Shown here: one piece after another, positions 22,337-34,740 of the stretch | Numbering within the stretch: position 1 is the first letter of the stretch | How the letters are laid out: each line of letters begins with the position of its first letter | Source of the DNA: Acanthaster planci | Taxonomy: Eukaryota; Echinodermata; Asteroidea; Valvatida; Acanthasteridae | NCBI RefSeq assembly: GCF_001949145.1 | Contig: NW_019091559.1 | Coordinates: 347,661 to 411,660 of the forward strand | Direction of reading: 5' to 3' | DNA: 64,000 nucleotides | Translations under genes and position numbers: made by a program | Notes under the pieces: generated by a model | Databases searched by the model: none | What the model saw: only the letters and a program-made list of their open reading frames with translations | Told to the model about the DNA's origin: nothing

Positions 22337-22637
22337 CTGGAAGCTGGTAGCCGGGGGATTAAGTGAGAAAGGCTCGTTTCTGGAAGCTGGTAGCCGGGGG
22401 ATTTAGTGAGAAAGGCTCATTTCTGGACGCTGGTAGCCGGGGGATTTATTGAGAAAAGCTCCTTTCTGGACGCTGGTAGCCGGGAGATTTAGTGAGAAAG
22501 GCTCGTTTCTGGAAGCTGGTAGCCGGGGGATTTAGTGAGAAAGGCTCGTTTCTGGACGCTGGTAGCCGGGAGATTTAGTGAGAAAGGCTTGTTTCTGGGA
22601 GCTGGCAGCCGGGGGATTTAATGAGAAAGGTTTGTGT
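22337..22637 (+). repeat. 43-bp minisatellite, seven copies, upstream of the GPCR
   Basis: A direct tandem array with period exactly 43. Units start (CTGGAAG or CTGGACG) at 22337, 22380, 22423, 22466, 22509, 22552 and 22595. Each unit contains GCTGGTAGCCGGGGGATTTA and a GTGAGAAAGGCTCGTTT-like tail. Copies differ by a few substitutions only (for example CTGGAAG/CTGGACG, GGGGGA/GGGAGA), indicating recent expansion or homogenisation. The array is about 0.6 kb beyond the receptor's coding exon on its 5' side. Confidence 0.95.
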
Positions 22638-23606
22638 GCCATTCACACGGACGCGGCAACTTATACCCAAATCGCACGTGTCCAGAAAAAAACAATGAAG
22701 GCAGCAGCGCTTTCATTATCAACAGCATGATCAACTTGGGACATGTTAAATCTTAGAAAAGTTAAACTAAAAAAATGTAAAACAGAGTGTCTCATCACAA
22801 TCTAACAGTTCGGAGGAAGGGATAACGACAGTGATATGTTTCATAGGAAATTGATGTCATGGAGATTTTGATTTATTCTGAAACGTGGATTTTCTCCTTG
22901 CCTGTGCACTGTTAGTGCGCGTCATATTTGTTTTTATTAATTCATACGTCACCATTAACACTCTCAGTGAAAATATGAATCTGTTCCTATCCGAAACAAT
23001 GACCTCGTTCAATCCGAACACGATCCGACATTAATCAATCCGAATTCAACCCAAATCCCCCTGAGCCGCATTCAATCCGATATGATTCGATCCAAGGTTG
23101 GATTGGGATTGGAAGTGCATATCTTTACATGCAACCGTTGTACAGTCTAGATGTCTTTGGATTCGCCATCTCCACATTTTTGTCCTCCGCGGATGAGTGA
23201 CTTCTTCGTTCCTTAGAGACGCCTTTTGGCCAAGGACTAATTAAGAGAACGGCAACATCAGTAATGATTAATGAATGTATAACGTGACTCTCGTACAAAC
23301 CACCATCTGTACATACTCAAAGATGACACTATTAAGTTAAGGTCACTGATTGTCTTTGCAAACTGGTTTGCCAGACTGGCACTCATCACTGGATGGGATT
23401 TTTTTTATTTGGTGGAGTCAGTCATCAAGGAATTCTTATCTTTAATCGCTGGAAAAACTGCTAAATGTGGATATAACGGTAAATCTTCCTTATAAATGTT
23501 TGACTGCCAAGTCACTGAGTCTTTGAAATTAAGGGAACAAAAACTTCGAAGTGTGAAACTCAAGCCCCGGCTAGTATCTTTTAACGCCCTTTTAACACAA
23601 CAGAGT
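22638..23606. other. Non-coding segment
   Basis: Contains a stretch (about 22975-23100) with clustered CCGA/TCCGA-type words such as AATCCGA. It reads like degenerate simple sequence and no gene is seen. Confidence 0.4.
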
Positions 23607-23626
23607 CTTGTCTACATGTAGACAAG
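23607..23626. repeat. Perfect 20-bp palindrome
   Basis: CTTGTCTACATGTAGACAAG equals its own reverse complement. Fewer than 0.1 such palindromes are expected by chance in 64 kb, so it could be a dimeric protein-binding site or a remnant of an inverted repeat. Confidence 0.95.
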
Positions 23627-26600
23627 TTAGTCTAACACATTTAATTAAGCAGTAAAACACAATTAGTTTTGCCAGTTACAATGTAAGTTCAGGACTATCT
23701 GAAGAGTGATTAGAAATTCAATGGCTTAGGATCCCCTTTGGACTCCAAAACAAAGAAAATAATGGAGGATTACAGAGGATGAGAAAAGGGGGGTCGTTCG
23801 ACCCATCACCTACCCCTTCTGAGGACGCTCATGAAGTCAATGGCGCTTGGCGAGGACTCAAACAATGCAAAATGAGCATAGCGAATTGCTGGAGTTTAAA
23901 ATGTGACAACGTGAATGATAATTGCTATTCTGTAGCACACTTAGCCCCCCCCCCAGCTCATCGCAAAATCCCAGCCAGAAGAGAAAGCAGTTTATCGAGA
24001 ACTTGTTTGCCTACAGACATTTACACGGAGATCCTATTGGCCGGAACTAAATCTTCAATCTATAGATGAATCTGCAAAATCCATGTATATATTGAGTTCT
24101 ACAAAATCGCTGCATACTTGAATAACTTCTTATTTCATAGTACATGTATCTTTTTCACACTATATTAGCGAAATTTTCATTCCCCTGAACAATAATCTGG
24201 AGGGAGATAATACGATAGCATAAAAAGTGTTATCGCACGTGAAACCAGTTGCGGCTTTTAGTGTATAAGATATATATTTTGTGAATATTCTATAAATTGT
24301 TCTCATGGTGTACAAATCAGTTCTACTACTACAAGGTACAGTAATTTTACAATTAATAACCCAAGAAATGTAACAAGATGAATTGATGAAAATGTAGTGA
24401 AAAAAACTAAAATATGAAGGCAAATCGTCAAGGGTAAAGACCTTTTTACACGGGGTGCAGATGGTAGCAATGTGTTCATGACATGAGATTAAAGTACAAT
24501 GACTAGAAGAAGTGCAGGTTCAACTACACGATCGTATCGCTGACTCGACACTAACTACGAAATATCACTACATCAGATATCGTTCCATGATAGGCTCATG
24601 GCTTGTAAAAGTTAACCATCAACTGGTCACGTTGTGACGTAAAACTTTAAGATTTGTTGGTGTCTTTAGTTCCATTGACTTTGATCATTTACTAAGCTGT
24701 TAGAGATTTTATGCTTCTTCAGTCGTTGTATGACGATATTTATTGATGCATCATTACAAAAGTGTTTGTCCAAGCGCGGTCTTTGATAATTTTCGCCCTA
24801 ACAATAGAGAGGGATTTCATCATCTCACATCATGAAAATTTAACCTAACCTTTAAGGGCATGGTATACATTACCAAAGGGCAAAAGCTCGAGCATCCAGT
24901 ATAATTATATGCTCGCTGCGTGTGTTTCAACACATATTTCTACCTAGTTTTGAAGGAGCAAATGTAAATTAAACATTGTTGACATTCGTGATTTCTATTT
25001 ATGCAGACGATCTTTCCCCTTTAACATTAGATGCATGTATACAGCAATAGCAATGGACGTTGAGGACTATTTATACTTCAAGATATAAACGGACTTTTTA
25101 AAGTACCTTCATTCTTAAGGCTTTGTAAACTGCTTTCACTGTCTTTTTTATGACGATTTTGAACATTAGTCGATTTTTCCCAAAACTACGTTTATCACTT
25201 CCTTTATGAAAAATACAGTTTCTGTTCTTCAGAGTTTCCAATATTTGACTTTATTCATTCTGTGCTCTCAGATTGATTAAAATGTGCCTCGACCCTTTGT
25301 GAAACTGTATCAGTTGAACGTGCTTTGCTTTATATTCTATTTTGTTTCCACATACGATTTTCTTTTTAGATCTAAGGATGTCTTAAAGATAAACCACATG
25401 AATGTTTCTTCCAGCATTGTTTCTAAATACAAAATAGGTACACACAAATTAGCCCTTCTCTTGGTGTTTTTTCCACTTTTGAAAACAGAGTTACTATTCA
25501 ATCGAGAGGGTCGAATGCCCTTGCATAAGCTGGTTTTAATCTTCGCAGGATGAGAGAAGTGTCCCTGTATATGATTTATTACTACGCCACGCACCAGGCC
25601 ACTGCTTATAATTCCTAAATTAAGTTTATTTGATTTCTTCATTGCACTGTTTCAATATTTTGTCTTTTCCAGCGAATGTGACATATTACACCCAACCTGA
25701 ACATTCATTGGAAAAGAATGATAAAATGCATAGTAGGATACATTACGCAACACGACTTCCACTTCCGAAAACGCCGGTAAAGTCAAAACCGCTTGCTTCA
25801 AAGCGCCAAGCTGAATGTCATTTTCTTCTTTACCAAAAAGTGCAGGTTTTAGGCCATTTGAATAAACAGTGTCGTCTGTCAGCTCCCATGGGGATGGGCT
25901 GGCAAACGCACAAGTCCCGAATTTCCTCCCGGAGATTGCACTTAAATCACGGCCTAAATGGGCCGACTTGAACCCCGCTACAATCATTACAGGCGTCCCC
26001 ATATCTTACTCGATGAAACAGAGTAACTTTATGAGCTGACTTGCCTAGCGGCAATGTGCATAGAGATGTTTTCTCGCTGATACATATCGCAAAAAACCTT
26101 CTAAACGAAAAAAACTCAGATTTGTTTAGAGCATGTAGATTTTTATCCTGCTTTTAAAGAGTGAATTATTGCATGAGTTGTAATTCACCCCGCCTGTTAT
26201 TAAACATTTTTCTGTTATGTGCACAGTTTGAAAAATTACGTTTTATACACATATAAAGAGTGCTACACGAATTTGACAACGTGAAACGCTCGACACAAGC
26301 ACAACAGTAAATAAACATTCGAGATTACCAAACTAGAATGAGTGACAAAAGCTTACACGGAACTCAACATTTCAATTTTGTGAGAACTATAATATTCAAA
26401 CAAGCATACGGGAACAGAAATAGGCCCAATATTTAACGGAATAATAACAATCAGTGCATTTGTATCACAGTAAAATGACATCTTATCTAAAGTGGAATTG
26501 TAAAGGTTAGATTGGCTTTATTAAATACATAGCTACGTGAATTTTGTTTTTAATTTCTCCGTCAATAAACAAGCATACAAACCAATCTACATGCGCCAAC

Positions 26601-29600
26601 TAAATGCCTTCTACTGCAGGCGAGGTGATAGGTGGCTATTTGTGCATGTGAGAATCGCCCATGTCAAAGCAACATGGGATGGTCTGCGATCAACGAAGCA
26701 GTACTTGGGTGGGTAGACCTTTTTTTGCTTGTGGACATTGACATTGGCTTTCGTTCAGAGCGTATAAAGCAAAGTAGGGATCTTTGAACCCGGTTTATTT
26801 TGTGCATTACTTACACTGTCACCTTTGAGGATATATGGCGCTTCCCCTGGGGTTGTGCATGTCTGAAGTCGCCAACAGATCAAACAGAAGCAACATAACC
26901 ACGAAAGGGGGGGGGTTAAGTTATTTTTTGTTCCTCGAGTGGATGGTGGTGGGGCCTGTTACTCTACCTACAGCCTTTCAATTCAAAGCTGCGACGAAAA
27001 GGGTTGAGGATCGTATGACATGCAGGCAAATAGGTACAAACGCAGGTATTCAAGCATTCTAACTTCACTCAATTAGGGAAAGTGGCGCGGGAGTTTTGCA
27101 GTAAAGTGGAACATTTAATTTAGGCAACGTAATAGGTTGAGAACCCATCAATGTTGTTTTTATGGCGTTGAAGAGAAATAAATCAATTTCCAATATAACC
27201 CCCTCTGTCTTTTAGAAGGCGTTACGTTTTGTACTCAATTTCTGCGAAGCGAAAAAGTAGAGCTGTAGAATATTTTCTCAGTCGATGACTATGCAGTTCC
27301 ATCTTTAGGAATTTACCACTGTTCCATTTTTTTTAATCTAATGGGCCATCTCGAATCTCGTATGGCACCAGACTTCCGAGAATACATTCAGCGGGGCGTA
27401 GTCATCAAGTGGCAGATATTCGGGTGTATGTTGTCTGAAACTGGAGTTTCACCACCGCACATTTCGTCACCATTTTCACTTTTTTCTAAGTAGAGAGTAA
27501 AACCTAGGTTTTGAGAAACTTGCATTTAAAGTTGGTCTCTTTTTCAAACGCTTTTTTCGCCAGTATTTTTGCCTGCCTTGGACTTAACCAATGCAACTGC
27601 ATAAAAAACGGAATCTGAAATGACAAAAACTACCAAATGATATTCATAGAAATCAATAAGAGTTTATTTTGTAAACAAACAAATTTGCCTCTTCGTAAAA
27701 AAACCTTTAAATTCATGTGACTTTTGTCTACTCGTGAAAACTCGTACTATTTTGCTATAGCACGTGCCAGGTGAAAAACTTTCGTATATATCTCCGGTGT
27801 CAAATTCGCCTCTTCGTCAAAACGGCAAAACGATTTTGGCCATGGTTTGCCCTTCATAGCTAATGCTTTATCCGTGAAAATGCGGAATAGGTAGATCATC
27901 GTGATTTGGCTGATGTAAGTAGATTTAGTGAATATTGATTACACGAAGTTCCATGCAATGCATAACCTAGTTGATTTTGCCCCAAAAAAGAAATTTGAAA
28001 AAATCGTGATTTCGGGCCAAAGTGTCTCTTCGTGAATACGGTGACGATTTGTTTGCATAGCCGGAAAGAAGGGGTTTTTTTACCGGTCTTTGTTTCAGAG
28101 GTTAATTTTAATAACATTAAAAATACAAGATTCTCATAAAAAGCCACTGAGTTAAAGTAGCATCACGCTGTATCAATCTCGATCATAACAGCATTAAAAT
28201 GACACTTTTGTTCAAGCTCAACTATAACTCAATCCTGTTATGCTCGTCTAAAATTAAAATACAAAGGCAAGTAAACAAGTTGCACCCTCAAATCTCAGCA
28301 AAAGCAGAAGGAGAATGTTTGATTAAAGAATTGAATTCGTCGATACCCTGCGTATTGATTTTCCACAACACTAACCCACACGAATGAGTTGCTGTTGACC
28401 ACAGGGCTAGTGTGGATACCCAGATACATGATTTGTATTCCATCTCCTTCTTGTCTCTCTCACTGTGCCATGTTTCCTTGCTCTATGTACCAATGCAGTT
28501 GAATGCTGGGATGAAATGTCAGTGACACATGATAATTATTTGTACATAAAGTTTAATCAAGCCCAGGGTTTTTCCGTCGGTCATCTGATCCCTGTGGAAA
28601 ACAAAAAGAGCTTCGGCAGTGAAGAAAAAAAATTAATCACGTCTTTCCACGTCCAACATTTGTGGGTCACCCAAAACCCAGGGGAGTTCGGTGCAATTTG
28701 ACAGGACTAAGTTTCCTATACAATGCGTTCGTCCTTCCTTGTGGGCTCCACAAATCATTTGGCTACCAAATCAAGTTCTGCAAGAGTCTAAGTATCAACG
28801 CACGTCAGGTGCATTGGTTGTTGGCACACCTTAATCGTTGTTCATCTACGGGAGCGCGCCAAGATGCCAGTCTACCAGCAGATTTTATTGCTCTTAATTT
28901 TCCAGGCCATTTCCGTTTCTGATCTTTTCAGTGGATCGGAATTCTCTGTTTTCGATAATTTGTAGCTGAGTGCAAGTGTCAAAATATCCACACACTACAG
29001 GCGGCATCATACCGATATTTCATCCTCCATACTTGATAATTTTCTTTGAGTTTGGCTTCTCGTCTGAATACGTTGGAAGAATCCCTGAAGATGTTTCCTT
29101 GAATGGTTAATAAATGAGTGTTTTCAGTGGAGAGGCCGTTGAAAGAGAGTGAATCGACTACGCATGCACCAACTGAGCACTCTCTTCGATTAATCTTTCC
29201 TCCAAATTTTCTCCGGCCACGGGGCAGCATCTCTGGATACTACGGCGTTATTGTAAGGTCACTAGACGCCTAGAGTGTGAACTTGCTCTTCAAGTTCAAA
29301 TTCAGTGATGTTATGAAGAGGTTTTTTTTTACAGCTAGTTGTGTCAGTTCGCCTTCTGCTTTATGAATATGAGCAGTCTATGGCACGCAACCATGCGTAA
29401 ATCTAAATGTAACGGTTAGGTAAAGATGAACGAAATAAAAAATTTAAGAATTCTGACAGCCTCGCAACTTTGTGCTTTTCCATTTTTAATCAGAAACACC
29501 GAATATTAAGGGTGTCCAAGCTCTCAATGCATACAAATTAGGCCTAGCATAGCGATTTGGGAGGTAAGGACTTGTTAGTACCTTTCGTATCGCTGTCAAA

Positions 29601-31507
29601 CTAATTTCATGCATTTTTACAGGCTGGGCCATGATAGACTTTACCGTCGAGAGCTTTAAGTTGCCAACATGAGAATTTGCATGTCATTGACATTCAGAAG
29701 TTCACTTCCTTTCGAACTGACTTCGTGTATTTAGTTATCAGGTTTGAAAGAATGATTACGAAGAAAAGCTCGAACGATAAGCGAGTACAGTCGGATTTAA
29801 ATCCATTACAAACCAAAGTAGGCCTAATCCATCCCCGGGTCAGTGGTATTCAAGGCGCTGTAATATACGACTGTTTCGTATACTAGTTGCTGATCTTAAT
29901 TAAAGCACCAGCCCCATAGATATTTTTCTTGTGGAAAAGAATATAGCCCTGACGATGATATCGAGGAGAACATTAATACAGTGTACTGACGTATATTGAT
30001 TGCAGGTGATGCGCAATAGAATCTGTTAAGAAGTCTGTGACATCTCACGGAGGAGCAGCTGAAATAAGACTTCAATTAAGACTACAAGGTTTAAGCATAG
30101 GTTTATACAATATTGCTTAATTGAGGAAATTCGTAGACTGATTGAACTGACTGCAAAAAGACTTCACTTGGCCCAGCATAGTTGAGAATCCACCTGTGGA
30201 AACGGTTTAACAAGAGGTCTAGGCATGCAAATAACTTTTACTCCACCTGTAGAAATAATATACAAAACAGCCTCCGAAGACTTTGTTGTCTCAGTTGTGT
30301 TAAATACTAAGATACGCTTATTTGATGACTTATAAATACTAGCTAGCTGCTGGCAGGAAAATAAAACTCACTAAAATGCCAATCGAATGTTTCCCTCTTG
30401 CCGTTAACGACAAAAAAGTAGATAACGTAGGAGGAAATTAAGATCTATGTATACCAGCATGGGTGGATATTTTTAATTAAGGACCGAGAGCTGCATGCTA
30501 CGTGACTCAATTGTGGAAGGATAATTCTAAACCATCGACAGCTTCAGTATACTTTTTGTGGGAGTAAACATCTTCAATCTTAACAGGAAAATTGGCGAAA
30601 TGAGGGACTAACTATTTTGTTCAATCCAGTTGAAGGGTGTAGTGATGTTAAAAAGACTGCAACCTCATGAGACTAGCTGACGTTTCTCAACCTAAAGATG
30701 GCAAAAGACTTTTAAAGATGATTAAAGACGCGAATGGCAATTGTATTTCGAATTACTTGTTGGTCATATACATTGCATACCGGACCCTCCACGTTTCCAT
30801 CGGCTGCTCAAGTTTAAAAATGCCCTTGAAATCGTAATCCTGGGGAAAATGGATGTTTATGTGAGTGTAAAAGACAAACAATCGGAACAATTGGAGTTTA
30901 AAAGTCGGTGCTTATTTTGAACTGACAAAGGTTGAATAGAGACATACAATACAATTGTTCCGTTGGAGCTTGTAAGTTTGGGCATAAAAACTACAAGACA
31001 GCTCTGCAACGAATAAATTTGTCATTGATTACGTGCGTGCACTTTTGGCAGGAATCTTGAATAAACCTGCCTTGCATTGAAACCAATGAAACCAAGTTTA
31101 AATAACATTATAGAGAGCGCTACCTTATAGTTGAAGTAAAACAACTCAGCCTTCAGTGACGCTTCAATATCCTATCCACTGCACAACATGGTATCCGCAT
31201 AATACATGTTTTATAATATTTATCATATTACGTCACGCACTTCAAGAATGATGTTTGAACTGTTAACAATATTGTGTAAATTGTATAATAGAAAAGTCGT
31301 GACCATCGAGTTGAACAAGACTGTTTAGAATAAGTTGTGGATTGGTTGGGTTCATTTGGATAATTAAGAAATTAGTTAAAACCAACGCAGCCTTAAAAAG
31401 ACATGAATTTGACAAATCAATTTCCTAGTGCAAAGTTCTACTCAGTAAACAGCCTTTGATGTGTTTTAACAACATTGAAAAGGTGCATAAGGCGCTCATT
31501 ATTCTGA
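23627..31507. other. Long non-coding segment up to the assembly gap
   Basis: Open frames stay below about 116 codons. The longest pair (25630-25971 plus and 25652-26002 minus) overlap on opposite strands. The plus frame follows a possible acceptor (TTTTCCAG at about 25665-25672), but neither product matches a family I know. No tandem arrays, RNA genes or clear transposons recognised. Confidence 0.45.
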
Positions 31508-32200
31508 NNNNNNNNNNNNNNNNNNNNNNNNNNNNNNNNNNNNNNNNNNNNNNNNNNNNNNNNNNNNNNNNNNNNNNNNNNNNNNNNNNNNNNNNNNNNN
31601 NNNNNNNNNNNNNNNNNNNNNNNNNNNNNNNNNNNNNNNNNNNNNNNNNNNNNNNNNNNNNNNNNNNNNNNNNNNNNNNNNNNNNNNNNNNNNNNNNNNN
31701 NNNNNNNNNNNNNNNNNNNNNNNNNNNNNNNNNNNNNNNNNNNNNNNNNNNNNNNNNNNNNNNNNNNNNNNNNNNNNNNNNNNNNNNNNNNNNNNNNNNN
31801 NNNNNNNNNNNNNNNNNNNNNNNNNNNNNNNNNNNNNNNNNNNNNNNNNNNNNNNNNNNNNNNNNNNNNNNNNNNNNNNNNNNNNNNNNNNNNNNNNNNN
31901 NNNNNNNNNNNNNNNNNNNNNNNNNNNNNNNNNNNNNNNNNNNNNNNNNNNNNNNNNNNNNNNNNNNNNNNNNNNNNNNNNNNNNNNNNNNNNNNNNNNN
32001 NNNNNNNNNNNNNNNNNNNNNNNNNNNNNNNNNNNNNNNNNNNNNNNNNNNNNNNNNNNNNNNNNNNNNNNNNNNNNNNNNNNNNNNNNNNNNNNNNNNN
32101 NNNNNNNNNNNNNNNNNNNNNNNNNNNNNNNNNNNNNNNNNNNNNNNNNNNNNNNNNNNNNNNNNNNNNNNNNNNNNNNNNNNNNNNNNNNNNNNNNNNN
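31508..32200. other. Assembly gap (693 N)
   Basis: Unknown bases. Apparent open frames across it are artefacts of undefined codons. Confidence 1.
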
Positions 32201-34646
32201 TTTGAAATAATTGTTTTTTCTTGTCAATGATACTGACTACTGAAACAAATCTACTCGGATTGTTCAATTTTAAGCTTCACCCAGCTGATCCAAAAAAAGC
32301 TTTTCACAGTTTACGAAAATGTAGTCAGATTGACCGCTGCTTTTCAAAGTGGGCCTTTTTTATCGTGTGAAACAATTATTTTCTACTCTCTGAAACATAC
32401 GCCAATTTAAATCTGTGGCTCTAAAAATTGGGCTCCAGTTCCGCTGAATTGACTAAAGTGGCGCAACAGGCAAACCTCAGATGATGCTGCATTAAACTTT
32501 AAGAAATTCAAGTCGGCCAATTTTCGTTATTTTCACCCAAAGATGAAAGTGCACCACGTTAGGGGCCACACCGCACCACGTCGAGGACATCAACAATACA
32601 GCCTACTTACCCTGGTGTCCGTCTCCAAGTCATTTTCTACTTTTTCCAGAGCTCGAAATATCCCTTCTTGCGTGAACCTATGTCTTCAGAAAACTTCCTC
32701 ATCATTCAAGCTATCTAGTGGATTTCTCCTGTCTCTAAATATTCTCACTCGCCTTACTGCCCACCGAGCTTCGCGATCAGCAATAAGCATAAGCGCCATT
32801 TTGCTGTTTTCTACAAAAATGTATACGTTTGCATAGAGATAAGACGACCCCAATACTGATCTTAAATCAAGACGGGTTCAGCCGCGTTGCTAGGGAAGTT
32901 AGGGTGCGTTGAACGTGTCCTAAGTTTGGTGAAATCGATCCCAGGACGAGACGCATCTTAGGATGAGTTACCCTTCATGAGACGCGTCTTAGTGTTTCGT
33001 GAAACTGGCCGCAGGTTTTTTTTTTAAATTCATGTATTGTCCAATTGCGTGGTAAGAGCTGACGCAGCACGCGCAGAATTACTAGGCAACATACGCAGGA
33101 ATCACTGAATCGGCTACGTTAAGCTGCCATATCGAAGCTCTGCATGCCTATGGCGACAGCGTACAAAGAGCGAATAATTTACACCAGTTAGACAGTGGAC
33201 TAATTCATCTCATTCACTCAAGCCTACATATATCCCTCGCCAATTCTATGGTTCTCATTTGCAACTGACACTATTTTGGCTCATCAACTAAAAGCCGGTA
33301 AAAAAAAGTAAAGTAAAATGACAAAAAACTGCGGATAACAATTTCCAGTAATACAGATACGATGCAGTTTGAAACGCGCATTTTCCCGCCAAAATTTGTA
33401 CCTGTGTCTCCGCAATAGCAGACACTGTTGATAGCTGAACGTTAATGATCCACGCTGCATCAATGGCTAACGAGTCTTCAAATCCTTTCAAATGGTGCTT
33501 TATTTTTCAACGACTCTGCTGCAAGTTATAATATGGATGACTGTTTGTTTTAAAGAAAACAAACTGTCTGAAATATCAAATTAAACTTAAAATCTGCTAA
33601 ACATCATTTCAACGTTTCATTTTAGCAAGTGACCTGACCAGTCTTTTTTAAATTCAATTTCTCTATTTAAGCTGGATTTTGCTGGCCAATTGGGTTTATT
33701 TTACGTTTTATTTTCATTGTATTTATGAATTGATAATCTGACCCTTATTTGCTCTTACTTAAAAATCAATATTGTTTCACTTTTATCTATAACATTAGTC
33801 TAGCTTTTAAGATTCTATCTGGTTTTTTCTGAGCATTGGTAAGAGATATATTGTACTGTCATTTCCACAACCCCCGAAAATGTCACAAATTATTAGTAAA
33901 ACTGGTACATATTGTGCATCGTATATATATTAGACACGACTTGTTGCGGTGTCCAAGGTTAACATGTGTGCGCAGAGATGTAGAATTAAATAGATCAAAG
34001 ATGATTCAAACCATCGTAAACACCTTGCTTGGCGATTCACCTTGTCTGTTGCCCATGCTGTACTTATAGATAGCAGGTCTACCGCTTGGTCACAACTTTG
34101 AAATTTTGTGATGTAACTTGAAAAAGCTGAACCTAAGTAAGGCGCTTACTTCGATGAAACCAATTTGAACCAATGCTCATAAAACAGATTTACTTTCAGT
34201 TTATTGCTGCCTTTGTTAAAACAGCGTCAAATTGTATACGGGAACGTGTTGACGCTTCCTTTGGATAAGCGAGTTTACAGACTATTCCACTCAATGCAAG
34301 AAACAGAATCCAGAACATTTCTTTAAAATTATGTTCCAATATTGGCCAATTACAATCAGTGTTTGCAAGTCTGTCGCTTCGAAAGACACTTTCTTTGTGA
34401 CTTGTTTGGCATTATGAATGACATTGAGAACACTGTCCGTGTCAATATCCATTTACTTTGTTTTTAGCAAGTGTGGCGCTGTGGTATTTAAAGCGATTCA
34501 ACTTATGAGCCTTTCCACGTATGAGAAGGCCATTAAATGTCGTCCTAATGAATACACGTAAAGCCTCTAACTACATGCATTTAATAAGGTATCGCCACAC
34601 ATGGTAAAATGGCACATTTTGGATGACATTATGAACGCGGCAGAGA
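32201..34646. other. Non-coding segment
   Basis: No gene recognised. The inverted repeat at 33539-33568 is listed separately. Confidence 0.45.
33539..33568. repeat. Inverted repeat of forkhead-like TGTTTGTTTT words
   Basis: GACTGTTTGTTTT, the spacer AAAG, then AAAACAAACTGTC: 13-bp arms with one mismatched position. Each arm contains TGTTTGTTT, similar to FOX-factor sites (TRTTTRY), in a head-to-head arrangement. Confidence 0.85.
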
Positions 34647-34740
34647 CAGTAGCGTAGTCAAGGGGCGCGCAGAGCAGCAGAATACAACGAGATGGAAAAT
34701 GTTTGGGGCAAAATAAGGCCGCTGATAAAAACAAAATCGG
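34647..34740 (+). mobile_element. Possible hAT-like terminal fragment
   Basis: CAGTAGCGTAGTCAAGGGGC resembles the CAGTGGCGTAGCTAGG end at 86-101, and both are followed by G-rich sequence and GCAGCAG. The other end was not found, so the extent is arbitrary. Confidence 0.35.

Noticed and set aside
25630-26002. Overlapping 113- and 116-codon frames on opposite strands
   Set aside because: A possible acceptor precedes the plus frame, but neither translation resembles a known family and each may be the shadow of the other or of nothing.
31425-32267. Open frames of 242-280 codons
   Set aside because: They consist almost entirely of undefined codons across the 693-base gap.
32885-32900. GTTGCTAGGGAAGTT as an RFX site
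   Set aside because: The second half-site deviates from RGYAAC, so the match is too weak to report as a feature.
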